Source: Methylobacterium sp. WL1 (lineage in GTDB: Bacteria > Pseudomonadota > Alphaproteobacteria > Rhizobiales > Beijerinckiaceae). Taken from it: DNA of 64,000 nt. The notes beneath the pieces are model-generated. The model was not told where the DNA came from and did no database searches. It saw only the letters and a list, made by a program, of their open reading frames with translations. Both the position numbers and the translations under genes were made by a program. The DNA lies in assembly GCF_008000895.1 (NCBI RefSeq), contig NZ_CP042823.1, forward strand, positions 2,421,001 through 2,485,000. Direction: 5' to 3'. Of the stretch, positions 41,268 through 49,358 are shown piece by piece; the first letter of the stretch is position 1, and every line of letters begins with the position of its first letter.

Positions 41268-42917
41268 TCACTGCACCAGTACGGCCTGGCTGCAGATGGT
41301 ACCGTCCATCTCGACATCCGCGTAGCCGATCCGCACGCCGAGGCTGCGCAGGACCTGATCGAGCACCAGATCGAGGGGCGCAGCGGCGAGGCTGAGCGTC
41401 GTGGCCAGCGAGGTCTGGAGCAGCGGGGTCAGGCCGAAGCCGTTCAGGTTCAGGCTGAGATTGCTCAGCAGGCTGCCGGTCAGCGATTGCGCGATATTGC
41501 CGGACGACACGGTGCGTACGGTGTTGTTAGCGATATCGGCCTCCGTGAAGGTCAGCGTCTGAGTCGTCGCGCCGATATTGGTGACTGTCCGGCCGCCGAT
41601 ATTGATCAGCGGCAGCCCAATCAGCACGGCCGGCTGCGACAGGTCCGGGCTTGTGGTGCCCCCGTTGATCGAAGCCCGGTTCACCGCCGCGATCGCAAGG
41701 GTCGCGACGCCGGTCTGCACCTCGATGGTGGCCTGGCGTCCGCCGTTGGCTCCCGAGCAGGTGAGCGTGCGCAGCGTCCCCTGGGCGGACGCAACCTCGG
41801 CATAGACCGGCAGATAGACGGTTCCGAGACCGAGCGGGGCCGAGACCGTGGCCTCGATAAGCAGCCGGGTCTGGGCCGTCTTTACCGTGACGTTCGGGCT
41901 TCCCGGCCGGACCCAGCCGGAGCTGCGGCGGCGTTCGCCGATCGCCAGGGTCAGCCGGGTCGAGAGCAGCCCCGGCACGGTGGCGCCGAGATCGATCGCC
42001 ACCTGGTTCTGGCCGTTGGCCAGGGACGCGGTGGCGGCCAGGATGTCCATCACCTGCAAGGACGGGCCGGCCAAGCCGCGTCCGGGGGCGAGGGCCGCCA
42101 CGTCGCCCAGCGCATCGACTTGGCCGAGCGGCACGAGGTTGCCGGCGTTCGGCAGCGCGTTGAGGATGCTCGAGAGGGCCGCCACGGTGGCGGAACTGCC
42201 CTGCGCGGCAACCCGGATCGCCATCAGGATCTGCCCGACGCTGGCGTTGGCCTTCACGATATCGGTGTAGTTGGCCGCCTGCAGGTTGAGGCTTGCCGCC
42301 AGTGCGTCGAGGACGCGCAGGCCGTCGACCTTGGCGCTGGCCAACGCGTTGTAATCGCTCACGCCCAGCGTCAGCTTGGCCCCGAGCAGGGCTCCGAGGA
42401 CGGCGTTGGCGATCCCGCCGCTGAGGCCCACGGTGCCCGAGCCAATCGTGAAGGCCGCGAATTGCGCGCTGGCCGCCGTGCCGGTGACCCGGATCGGCAC
42501 GCTGCCGGGCAGCCCGATCGCCCGGCCGAAGGTCACCGGGACCGTGGTCGCGAGCCCGACCCGCACGGCGTTGGCCGGGCTCACGCCGGGGTTGAACCGG
42601 CTGCCGGGCGCGACATTGGGCGCGCTGGCGTCGTAACCGCCGGTCGCCACCGTCGCCTGCGCGGTGGCATAGCCGTTATCGCCCAGCGAGCGGCGCGCCA
42701 CCGTGTCCGCCTTGGCCGGGTCCACGGCGGCGAGCATCGCGGCGATGTCGGCCGCACCCTGTGCCTTACGACGGGCCTGGAACACCTGACCCAGATCGAT
42801 ACCGACGGCGCCGGCCCCCATCAGCAGGGAACTGCCGAGCGCCACCAGGATCACCACGTTGCCGCCTCGGGCCCGGCCGAAGCGCCGCGCCCAGATGGCC
42901 GCGCGCCATCGGTTCAC
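41268..42917 (-). CDS. TadG-like pilus-assembly/surface protein
   Basis: 549 residues. Begins with a basic segment and a hydrophobic helix with the RGGNVVILVALGSSLLMGAGAVGIDLG type sequence (residues ~18-45), the TadE/TadG-like prepilin-type start. TadG-like proteins are anchored at the inner membrane and help assemble Flp pili in tad loci. The long periplasmic part is rich in Ala, Thr, Gly, with many repeats of small residues (LNALPNAGNLVPLGQVD, TTQTLTFTEADIANN), and ends in a pair of Cys. Its ATG overlaps the TadE gene by four bases. The rest of the tad locus is not in the window. Confidence 0.85.
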   Translation of the reverse strand: MNRWRAAIWARRFGRARGGNVVILVALGSSLLMGAGAVGIDLGQVFQARRKAQGAADIAAMLAAVDPAKADTVARRSLGDNGYATAQATVATGGYDASAPNVAPGSRFNPGVSPANAVRVGLATTVPVTFGRAIGLPGSVPIRVTGTAASAQFAAFTIGSGTVGLSGGIANAVLGALLGAKLTLGVSDYNALASAKVDGLRVLDALAASLNLQAANYTDIVKANASVGQILMAIRVAAQGSSATVAALSSILNALPNAGNLVPLGQVDALGDVAALAPGRGLAGPSLQVMDILAATASLANGQNQVAIDLGATVPGLLSTRLTLAIGERRRSSGWVRPGSPNVTVKTAQTRLLIEATVSAPLGLGTVYLPVYAEVASAQGTLRTLTCSGANGGRQATIEVQTGVATLAIAAVNRASINGGTTSPDLSQPAVLIGLPLINIGGRTVTNIGATTQTLTFTEADIANNTVRTVSSGNIAQSLTGSLLSNLSLNLNGFGLTPLLQTSLATTLSLAAAPLDLVLDQVLRSLGVRIGYADVEMDGTICSQAVLVQ

Positions 42918-43360
42918 AGGCCGCCCTTCCGGACGCTGATGCTGCTGCGCAGGACGCTGGGCAGCATCGGGATCAGCTTGGAGAAGACGTTGATCCCCAG
43001 TGCGTTGGCGTCCAGCGTGACGGTGACCGTGTAGAGCGTGGCATCGCTCGGATCGGGGCCGACCAGGACCTTGATGGTCTCAGGTCGGAACATCGCGCCG
43101 CCGCTGAGGCTGCGGTTCACCATGGTCTGCGCCAGGGTCGCGCGCTCGACGTCTGTGACGCCCGCGATGGAGGCGCGGGCCGCCTCGGCCGCAATCTGGC
43201 GCAGGTTGTGGATGGCGCCCAGACAAATGCCGAAGGCAGTAATGCCGGCAAACAGCATCAGCAGCAGCGGCGCGACGAGCGCGAACTCCACCGCCGAACT
43301 GCCGCTCCGGCAGGCCAGACCGGGCCGACCGCCACACCGAAGCCTCTGGACCCAGCCCAT
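42914..43360 (-). CDS. TadE-like pilus-assembly protein
   Basis: 148 residues from ATG 43360, with GGAGGG seven bases before it. The N-terminal motif SGSSAVEFALVAPLLLMLFAGI (about residues 20-41) is the TadE family signature: G-x-x-A-V-E-F-A followed by a hydrophobic helix cut by a prepilin-type peptidase. TadE and TadG are pseudopilins of the Flp pilus secretion system. It overlaps the TadG gene by four bases (translational coupling). The upstream gap to modC is 121 bases; it is not part of the mod operon by function, though both lie on the same strand. Confidence 0.88.
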   Translation of the reverse strand: MGWVQRLRCGGRPGLACRSGSSAVEFALVAPLLLMLFAGITAFGICLGAIHNLRQIAAEAARASIAGVTDVERATLAQTMVNRSLSGGAMFRPETIKVLVGPDPSDATLYTVTVTLDANALGINVFSKLIPMLPSVLRSSISVRKGGL

Positions 43361-43481
43361 CGAAACGCCCTCCGGGTGCCGAGCCGCCGCGGCGGCTGCA
43401 CAACCCATGGTGGCATCGATCCTCTAATCAAAGGTTGTGATCACCATCCGAATTCCAGTGTTTCCAGGCGAATACGGTCGA

Positions 43482-44588
43482 TTAGATTTCTACCGTCGGT
43501 CGCAGCGTTCCAATTCCCGACGGGTCGAACGCTGCACTCTTGATCACGACGTGAACGGGGCGTCCGGGGGTTAACCCCAGTTCGCGGTATGCCGCCGCGG
43601 TGACCCGCGCGGCCACCAGTGCGCCGTTGCAATCGATCTCCACCGCGACCTCGGCGCCGCTCAGGGTCACGGTCGCGACCTGGCCGGGGAGGATATTGCG
43701 GGCGCTCAGGCCCCGGGGCCGCTCGGTCGCCACCAGCACGTCACGGGCCGGGATCCGCACGCGCAGCCGCGTTCCGGGCGGGCGCGCCGCCAGGCCGGGT
43801 ACCAGCAGCTGACCGGCCGTGCCGGTCAGGCGGGTCAGCCCGGTCTCCGGATCAGTCCCCTCTACGACCATGTCGAGGAGCGCGCCGGCTTCCGCCTCGT
43901 GGACAGGCACCAGATCGGCCCGGCGCAGAATCGCCTCGGCGGGACCGGACGCGGCCACGCTCCCCTCCTCCAGCACGATCACCGTGGTCGCGAGCCGTGC
44001 CACCTCGGCCACCGCGTGGCTGACGTAGACGACCGGCACGCCGGCCTCGTCACGCAGGCGCTCGATATACGGGAGGATCTCGGCCTTCCGGGCCTCATCG
44101 AGGGCCGCCAGTGGTTCGTCCATCAGCAGCAAGCGCGGCTTGGCGAGCAGCGCCCGCCCGATCGCCACCCGCTGGCGCTCGCCCCCCGACAGGCCGGCGG
44201 GGCGGCGGTCGAGGAGGTGGCCGATCCCCAGCATCTCGGTCACCGCCGCGAAGCCGGCCGGGTCGGCGGGCCGGCGCCCGAACACGCGACCGTAGCCGAG
44301 ATTGCTCCGCACGCTGAGATGCGGGAACAGCCGCGCGTCCTGGAACACCACACCGACCCGCCGCCGGTGGGGCGGCAGGAAGATGCCCGCCGCGGTATCG
44401 ACCAGCGTCGCCCCGCCGGCGTCGATCCGGCCGCGATCCGGCCGGGCCAGCCCGGCGATCAGGTCGATCAGCGTCGTCTTCCCCGATCCCGAGCGCCCGA
44501 ACAAAGCGGTCAGTCCCGGGCCCGCCGTGAACGCCGCATCGAGCGCGAAGGCGCCCCGCCGGAGCTGGACGTCGACGGCGATGCTCAT
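43482..44588 (-). CDS. modC: Molybdate ABC transporter, ATP-binding protein
   Basis: 368 residues from ATG 44588 (MSIAVDVQLRR); the frame opens 7 codons further. It powers uptake of molybdate through ModB. Walker A GRSGSGKT (31-38), ABC signature LSGGERQRVA, Walker B LLLMDEP, D-loop and H-loop VVYVSHAVAEVA. The C-terminal part (~230-368) is a Mop/TOBE domain (LSARNILPGQVATVTLSGAEVAVEI, LVAARVTAAAYRELGL) that binds oxyanion and is typical of ModC. It is the last mod gene on the minus strand, separated from modB by an opposing GST gene. Confidence 0.95.
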   Translation of the reverse strand: MSIAVDVQLRRGAFALDAAFTAGPGLTALFGRSGSGKTTLIDLIAGLARPDRGRIDAGGATLVDTAAGIFLPPHRRRVGVVFQDARLFPHLSVRSNLGYGRVFGRRPADPAGFAAVTEMLGIGHLLDRRPAGLSGGERQRVAIGRALLAKPRLLLMDEPLAALDEARKAEILPYIERLRDEAGVPVVYVSHAVAEVARLATTVIVLEEGSVAASGPAEAILRRADLVPVHEAEAGALLDMVVEGTDPETGLTRLTGTAGQLLVPGLAARPPGTRLRVRIPARDVLVATERPRGLSARNILPGQVATVTLSGAEVAVEIDCNGALVAARVTAAAYRELGLTPGRPVHVVIKSAAFDPSGIGTLRPTVEI

Positions 44589-44653
44589 GGCGCATACCCG
44601 CCGTGGCACGGGCGGCGGCGCGGCGCGTTGGCACCCGCCACGGAGCCTCCACG

Positions 44654-45310
44654 ATGATCACGGTCCACCACCTCGAGAACAGCCGTTCGCAGCGCGTGCT
44701 GTGGCTGCTGGAGGAACTTGCCCTCCCCTATACGGTGAAGCGGTACGATCGGGATCCGCAAACCATGCGGGCGCCCCCGGACCTCATCGCTATCCATCCC
44801 CTGGGCAAGGCGCCGATCATCACGGAGGACGAAACGGTGGTGGCCGAGACCGGCGCCATCGTCACCTACCTGACCGACCGGGCCGGCGGCGCCCTGGTGC
44901 CCGCTCCGGGAACGCCCGAACGCGCGTGCTACACCTATTGGCTGCACTACGCCGAGGGCTCGGCCATGCCGCCGCTGCTGCTGAAGTTGGTCTTCGGTCG
45001 CTTGGCTCCGCAGAGTCCCTGGGCCTTGCGGCCCCTGGTCCGCGGGATCGCCGACACGGTGCTCAAGAGTTTCGTCGATCCGGATCTGCGGCGGCACGCG
45101 GCGTTCTGGGAGGGGGAGCTTGCCGACAGGCCGTTCTTCTGCGGCGCGGAGTTCACCGCGGCCGACATCATGATGAGCTTCCCGCTGGAGGCCTTCGCGG
45201 CCCGCGGAACCGGGACCGGGCCGCGGGTCACGGCCTGGCTCGCGCGCATCCATGCCCGCCCGGCCTACGCCGCGGCGTTGGAGCGGGGTGGTCCCTACGC
45301 GTACGCCTGA
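44654..45310 (+). CDS. Glutathione S-transferase
   Basis: 218 residues from ATG 44654, GGAG nine bases upstream; the frame opens earlier inside the modC start region. N-terminal thioredoxin-like domain with MITVHHLENSRSQRVLWLLEELALPYTV and IHPLGKAPIITEDETVVAETGAIVTYL, where SRS and ETGAI form the glutathione-binding site. The helical C-terminal domain has FCGAEFTAADIMMSFPLEA and AWLARIHARPAYAAALERG. It conjugates or reduces electrophiles using glutathione. The gene is on the strand opposite to modB and modC and lies between them, so it breaks the mod operon; it may be a later insertion. Confidence 0.93.
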   Translation: MITVHHLENSRSQRVLWLLEELALPYTVKRYDRDPQTMRAPPDLIAIHPLGKAPIITEDETVVAETGAIVTYLTDRAGGALVPAPGTPERACYTYWLHYAEGSAMPPLLLKLVFGRLAPQSPWALRPLVRGIADTVLKSFVDPDLRRHAAFWEGELADRPFFCGAEFTAADIMMSFPLEAFAARGTGTGPRVTAWLARIHARPAYAAALERGGPYAYA

Positions 45311-45348
45311 GCGGCGGTCGCATCGGGCGACGGTGGGGCGTCCCGCCA

Positions 45349-46041
45349 TCAGCCCGCCTGCAGCCGGCGCGCGGCGCGGGACGCCAGGAACTCCGAAACC
45401 AGCAGGGCCGCCACCGACAGGGCGACCGAGATCAGGGTGAGGCGCAGCGCCGGCCCCTCCCCGCCCGGGACCTGGGTCAGCGTGTAGATCGCCGAGGGCA
45501 GGGTCTGGGTTTCCCCGGGGATGTTCGACACGAAGGTGATCGTCGCCCCGAACTCGCCCATCGCCTTGGCGAAGGCCAGCACGGCACCCGCGATGCAGCC
45601 CGGGAGGCTGAGCGGCAGCGTGACGGTGAGGAATACCGCGAGCGGGCTCGCCCCGAGGGTGCCGGCCGCCTGCTCGAGCCTGGGATCGACCGCCTCGATC
45701 GACAGCCGCATCGCCCGCACCATCAGGGGGAACCCCATCACCGCGCAGGCGAGCGCCGCCCCGGTCCAGCGGAAGGCGAAGACGATGCCGATCTCCGCAA
45801 GGGCGCTGCCGAGGAAGCCGCGCCGGCCGAGCGCCAGCAGCAGCAGGTATCCGGTCACCACCGGCGGCAGGATCAGCGGAAGGTGGACCAGACCGTCGAG
45901 CAGTGCACGCCCGGGGAACCGGCGTCGCGCCAGCAGCCACGCCACCGCGAGCCCCGGCAGCAGGCTCGCGAGGGTCGCCACGCTGGCCACCCGCAGGCTC
46001 AACGTGACGGCGTTCCAGGCGTCGGGGGGGAGGCCGAACAC
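45349..46041 (-). CDS. modB: Molybdate ABC transporter, permease
   Basis: 230 residues from a GTG start. Five or six membrane helices. The EAA loop, the docking site for ModC, is AAGTLGASPLAVFLTVTLPLS with the preceding DPRLEQ; the helix patterns LPPVVTGYLLLLALGRRG and AKAMGEFGATITFVSNIPGETQTLP are typical of ModB. It sits 18 bases downstream of modA and forms a transcription unit with it. The opposing GST gene lies downstream, between modB and modC, which is unusual. Confidence 0.95.
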   Translation of the reverse strand: MFGLPPDAWNAVTLSLRVASVATLASLLPGLAVAWLLARRRFPGRALLDGLVHLPLILPPVVTGYLLLLALGRRGFLGSALAEIGIVFAFRWTGAALACAVMGFPLMVRAMRLSIEAVDPRLEQAAGTLGASPLAVFLTVTLPLSLPGCIAGAVLAFAKAMGEFGATITFVSNIPGETQTLPSAIYTLTQVPGGEGPALRLTLISVALSVAALLVSEFLASRAARRLQAG

Positions 46042-46059
46042 GGCCGCGGGCGCGGACGG

Positions 46060-46869
46060 CTACCGGCTTGCGCCAGGCTTGCCCACCACCCTGAAGCCCT
46101 GGCGCTCGAAGGAGGCCCTTGCCGCCGGGCCGCGCAGATACGCCAGCAGGGTGGCGGCATCGGGGTTGCGCGAATCCTTGATCAGTGCGGCCGGATAGAC
46201 GATCGGCGGATGGCTGTCGGACGGGAAGGTCGCGACCACGTGGACGCCCGGCTCGGCGGCCGCGTCCGTGGCGTAGACGATGCCCAACGGCGCCTCGCCG
46301 CGGGCCACTAGCAGCAGCGCCGCGCGCACGTTCTCGGCCTGGGCAACCTGCCCCTTCACGGCGTCCCAGGCCCCGAGCTTCTCGAGGGCGGCCTTGCCGT
46401 ACTTGCCGGCCGGGACGGCGTCGATGGTCGCCATCGCCAGCTTGCCACCGTTGAGGATCCGGGTGAGCGTAGAACCGAGATCCGGCGCCAGGGCGACCTC
46501 CGGGTCGGACCCGCCCTCTTTCGGCTCGGACGCGATCAGCACCAGGGCGTTGCGCAGGAGATCGACGCGCGTGTCGGGCTTCAAGCTGCCGGCCTTCTCG
46601 GCGTAGTCCATCCAGGCCTGGTCGGCTGAAATGAACAGGTCGGCCGGCGCCCCCGCCTCGATCTGCTTGGCCAGGGCATTCGAGCCGGCATACGAGATCC
46701 GGGTGATCGTGCCGGTTTCCTTCGTCCAGCCTGCCGCCGCGTCGTCCAGCGCGTTCTTCAGGCTCGCCGCGGCGAAGACGACCACCGGATCGGCGGCCCT
46801 CGCCGTCCCGGCAACCGGGACGACGGCCAGCACGGCGATGAGCGTCAAGATCCGTCTTGTGGGTCGCAT
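46060..46869 (-). CDS. modA: Molybdate ABC transporter, periplasmic binding protein
   Basis: 269 residues. Signal peptide MRPTRRILTLIAVLAVVPVAGTARAAD cleaved near residue 26. The mature protein begins VVVFAAASLKNALDD, with the ASLK motif that binds molybdate, then ISYAGSNALAKQIEAGAPADLFISAD, DLLRNALVLIA, ENVRAALLLVARGEAPLGIVYATDA and YPAALIKDS, the complete ModA pattern. It captures molybdate (or tungstate) in the periplasm for ModB/ModC. First gene of the mod cluster. I see no ModE-type site in the upstream bases. Confidence 0.96.
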   Translation of the reverse strand: MRPTRRILTLIAVLAVVPVAGTARAADPVVVFAAASLKNALDDAAAGWTKETGTITRISYAGSNALAKQIEAGAPADLFISADQAWMDYAEKAGSLKPDTRVDLLRNALVLIASEPKEGGSDPEVALAPDLGSTLTRILNGGKLAMATIDAVPAGKYGKAALEKLGAWDAVKGQVAQAENVRAALLLVARGEAPLGIVYATDAAAEPGVHVVATFPSDSHPPIVYPAALIKDSRNPDAATLLAYLRGPAARASFERQGFRVVGKPGASR

Positions 46870-47316
46870 CGGCTCGGGAATCCCGTGGCGGGCCCCGTGA
46901 ACCGGCCGCCTGCGCCCGGGACCTTAAGTGCGGTGCCCCGGCGGGCCAAGCGCCGTTCAGCCGCGCGGTGTCTCCCGGCGCTCCCGTGGCGCCGCCTCGG
47001 CCCGGTGCAGCCGGCTCAGCAGGACCAGGAGATGACCTGGAAGCGGGCCGTCCGGCGCCGGCCCGCCGAAGATCCGTTCACGGGGTGAGGGAGGGACAGC
47101 CCCATCGTTGACGATGGTGGGGCCGCGCGGTCCGGAACGCCTGGACTTGGTCACGCTGTACGCACCCTGCTTGGTCACGCGTCTGGCGAAAGCTGGCAAA
47201 AACGTCGGCACACGTCGCCAGTTCCGCGGGCGATCCATGGATTCTGTGGTTAACGCTTAGACACCGTGCCGCATTCCTGGGCGCGATCCGCTGCGAATCC
47301 AGCTGCGCGATCCGTC
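46870..47316. other. Gap upstream of modA with one doubtful open frame
   Basis: No firmly supported gene. A minus-strand frame at 46957-47178 (GTG start, 73 codons) reads SGPRGPTIVNDGAVPPSP and LPGHLLVLLSRLHRAE; codon use is plausible but there is no ribosome site and no family, so it is only noted. The stretch should carry the modA promoter. Confidence 0.4.
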
Positions 47317-47460
47317 TCACCAGGTCCGAATGTCGCGCCGCTCGTGCTGCTCGCCCTCGGGCACCGGACCCATCCCGGCCGCGACCAGGATGGCCCACAG
47401 CGTGGCCACAAGGGTCGTCGCGAGCGTGACGGCGACGCTGACGAGCAGGGGTGAGTTCAT
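47317..47460 (-). CDS. Tiny predicted membrane protein (47 aa)
   Basis: ATG at 47460, stop TGA at 47317-47319; too short for most gene finders. Residues ~5-30 form one hydrophobic helix (LLVSVAVTLATTLVATLW then AILVAAGMG), and the tail is charged (EGEQHERRDIRTW). Third positions are almost all G or C, as in the neighbouring genes. No clear ribosome site and no known family, so the call is modest. It lies ahead of modA on the same strand by about 450 bases. Confidence 0.45.
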   Translation of the reverse strand: MNSPLLVSVAVTLATTLVATLWAILVAAGMGPVPEGEQHERRDIRTW

Positions 47461-47738
47461 GGCGACGCTGTCATCTGTCAAAACGGGCGCGCCGGCTCAC
47501 GAAGCGCGGCGCGCCAGAGTTGAGGGTCTGGCCTTGGGAAAGCCGAGACTGTTGTAATCAGCGAAATCCTGCGCGGAAACTGATTTAAATCGATTTCTGT
47601 CCGGTGATTGTCAGATGTGTCGAAGCAGCAACAAATTGGCAATCCTGGTCTCCGACGCGATGAGATCGTGGCGTCGGATACGGTTTTTTCGCATCTGCCC
47701 CTGTAATGCGGCGCGCTCCGGGGCTACAGCCCGGCACC

Positions 47739-48659
47739 ATGCTCGAAGGTCTGCCGCCCCACCGCCCGACTCACATCCTGCGCCTGACGACCGATGAGCG
47801 GTCGGCCCGGGCCATGACGGATCTGCTGGGCGAGATGTTCGATCCCACCGAGACCGCCGTGGCGGCGTTCGAGGATGCGGATGGCTTCACCTGGCGGCTC
47901 GAGGCCTACTTCGCCGACGCGCCGGACGAGGCGTACGTCCGCGACCTGATCCGCCCGGTGATCGGGGACGAGGCCGACGTCGCCGAGTTCCGCACCATCG
48001 AGCAGCAGGATTGGGTCCGCACCTCCCTGGAGGGGCTGAAGCCGGTCCGGGCCGGCCGCTTCCTCGTGCACGGCGCACATGACCGCGACGCGGTGCGCGG
48101 CAACGATCTGCCGATCGAGATCGAGGCGGCCCTGGCGTTCGGCACGGGCCATCACGGTACGACCCTCGGCTGCCTGCGGGCGCTGGTCTCGGAGTTGAAG
48201 CGACGGCGTCCGGCGCATGTGCTGGATGTGGGCACCGGAACCGGGATCCTGGCCTTCGCGGCCGCCAAGGTTTTGCGGCAGGCGGTTGTGGCGGGCGACC
48301 TCGACGGCGAGGCGGTCCGGACCGCCCGGGAGAACGCCCGCCTTAACGGCCTTGGGCCCTATCTCAAACTCTACGAGGGTCCCGGCGTACGCCACCGGCT
48401 CGCGGACCGGACGCGGCACTTCGACCTCGTCTTCGCCAACATCCTCGCGCGGCCCCTGCGCCGCCTCGCTCCGACCCTGTCGCGCGTGGTCGCGCCTGCG
48501 GGCGTGCTGGTCCTGTCAGGCCTGATCGAGCGTGACGTGGCGGGTGTGCTCTCAGCCTACCGCCACCAGGGCTTCCATCTCGTGAGAAGCGGCCTGATAG
48601 AGGGCTGGGTCGCCTTGGTGCTGGCCCGCGGCGGTGCGGCGAAGCGGCCCCGGCGCTGA
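47739..48659 (+). CDS. prmA: Ribosomal protein L11 methyltransferase
   Basis: 306 residues from ATG 47739 (MLEGLPPHRPTHILRLTTDE). PrmA trimethylates several amino groups of ribosomal protein L11. The SAM-binding motif is DVGTGTGILAFAAAKV, preceded by AFGTGHHGTTLGCLRAL, a PrmA signature; then AGDLDGEAVRTARENARLNG and the substrate motif DLVFANILARPLRRLAP with NIL(A). The N-terminal domain (FEDADGFTWRLEAYFAD, QQDWVRTSLEGLKPVRAGRFLVHG) recognises L11. Full length. It is followed after 31 bases by the Rmf/CrpP-like gene. Confidence 0.93.
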   Translation: MLEGLPPHRPTHILRLTTDERSARAMTDLLGEMFDPTETAVAAFEDADGFTWRLEAYFADAPDEAYVRDLIRPVIGDEADVAEFRTIEQQDWVRTSLEGLKPVRAGRFLVHGAHDRDAVRGNDLPIEIEAALAFGTGHHGTTLGCLRALVSELKRRRPAHVLDVGTGTGILAFAAAKVLRQAVVAGDLDGEAVRTARENARLNGLGPYLKLYEGPGVRHRLADRTRHFDLVFANILARPLRRLAPTLSRVVAPAGVLVLSGLIERDVAGVLSAYRHQGFHLVRSGLIEGWVALVLARGGAAKRPRR

Positions 48660-48689
48660 ACCGGGACCCGGGCCGCGCATTGCCCGGGC

Positions 48690-48878
48690 ATGAGCCAGAC
48701 GCCGCGCCCCAATCCGCCGTCCGATCCCATCACCGAGGGCGCGCAGGCCCGGGCCCGGGGCCGTCCCAAGGATTCCTGTCCCTATCCGGCCGACTCACCC
48801 GACCGCATCGCCTGGCTCGAGGGTTATGATGGCGTGCCATCCGGCAAAGCCCCGGATCTGCCGATCGCCGACGCCTGA
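48690..48878 (+). CDS. Rmf/CrpP-family small protein
   Basis: 62 residues. The core EGAQARARGRPKDSCPYPA then RIAWLEGYDG matches the pattern of ribosome modulation factor (G-x2-A-x3-G-x5-CPY-x5-R-x2-WLxGW), with the final Trp replaced by Tyr-Asp. Rmf dimerises 70S ribosomes in stationary phase in gammaproteobacteria; the related CrpP proteins were described in a quinolone-resistance context. The N-terminus is Pro-rich. It lies 31 bases after prmA on the same strand, another ribosome-linked gene. What it does in alphaproteobacteria is not known. Confidence 0.75.
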   Translation: MSQTPRPNPPSDPITEGAQARARGRPKDSCPYPADSPDRIAWLEGYDGVPSGKAPDLPIADA

Positions 48879-48916
48879 TTCCGTCGTACCGCCGGGAATC
48901 CCAAACCGTCCGTGCA

Positions 48917-49177
48917 CTAACGCGCGGTCCGGAGCCGTCCAGGCCCCGTCGATCCTTCTGGCAACGCCTCGACGACCGGGCTTTCCGCATCGTCCGCGTG
49001 TGCGACCGGGGCGCCGAGCGCAGCCATCAGGACGCGCAGACCCTCGACCCACTCCTCCGCCTCCGCAAGCGAAGCGAAGCCGTCGCGCCGGATCACCGTA
49101 TCCGGCTCGATCGTGGTGATGGCGTCGAAGAGACCGTCGGCTCTGTCGCTGATTCGGTAGAAGACGCGGCGTGGCAT
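48917..49177 (-). CDS. Small hypothetical protein (86 aa)
   Basis: ATG at 49177 (PRRVFYRISDRADGLFDAIT). The first ~55 residues look folded, with alternating charged and hydrophobic residues (DGFASLAEAEEWVEGLRVLMAALGA), while the C-terminus is Pro/Gly-rich. No known family. The longer frame upstream lacks support. It is divergent from the aminopeptidase gene by 181 bases and convergent with the Rmf-like gene. The segment upstream is lower in GC, fitting a promoter. Confidence 0.6.
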   Translation of the reverse strand: MPRRVFYRISDRADGLFDAITTIEPDTVIRRDGFASLAEAEEWVEGLRVLMAALGAPVAHADDAESPVVEALPEGSTGPGRLRTAR

Positions 49178-49358
49178 GACCTGGGAGATAGGGCAAAGAT
49201 CTGGCGTGATAAGATTGCGCGCGACTCTAAACCATAGGTTACGCCCGCGAGCATCATCCGAAAGGTGGGTGGACGGCTCGAAAAACCGCGCTGCGCACGA
49301 TCCACGCGTCGATTCCGCCCGGTTGCGACGAGGGACCGCCCGGCGATAGGGTCCGCGC

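Noticed and set aside
41487..43034. Long plus-strand open frame antisense to TadG/TadE
   Set aside because: Arg/Gly-rich antisense shadow typical of GC-rich genes; the minus-strand TadG and TadE families are clear.
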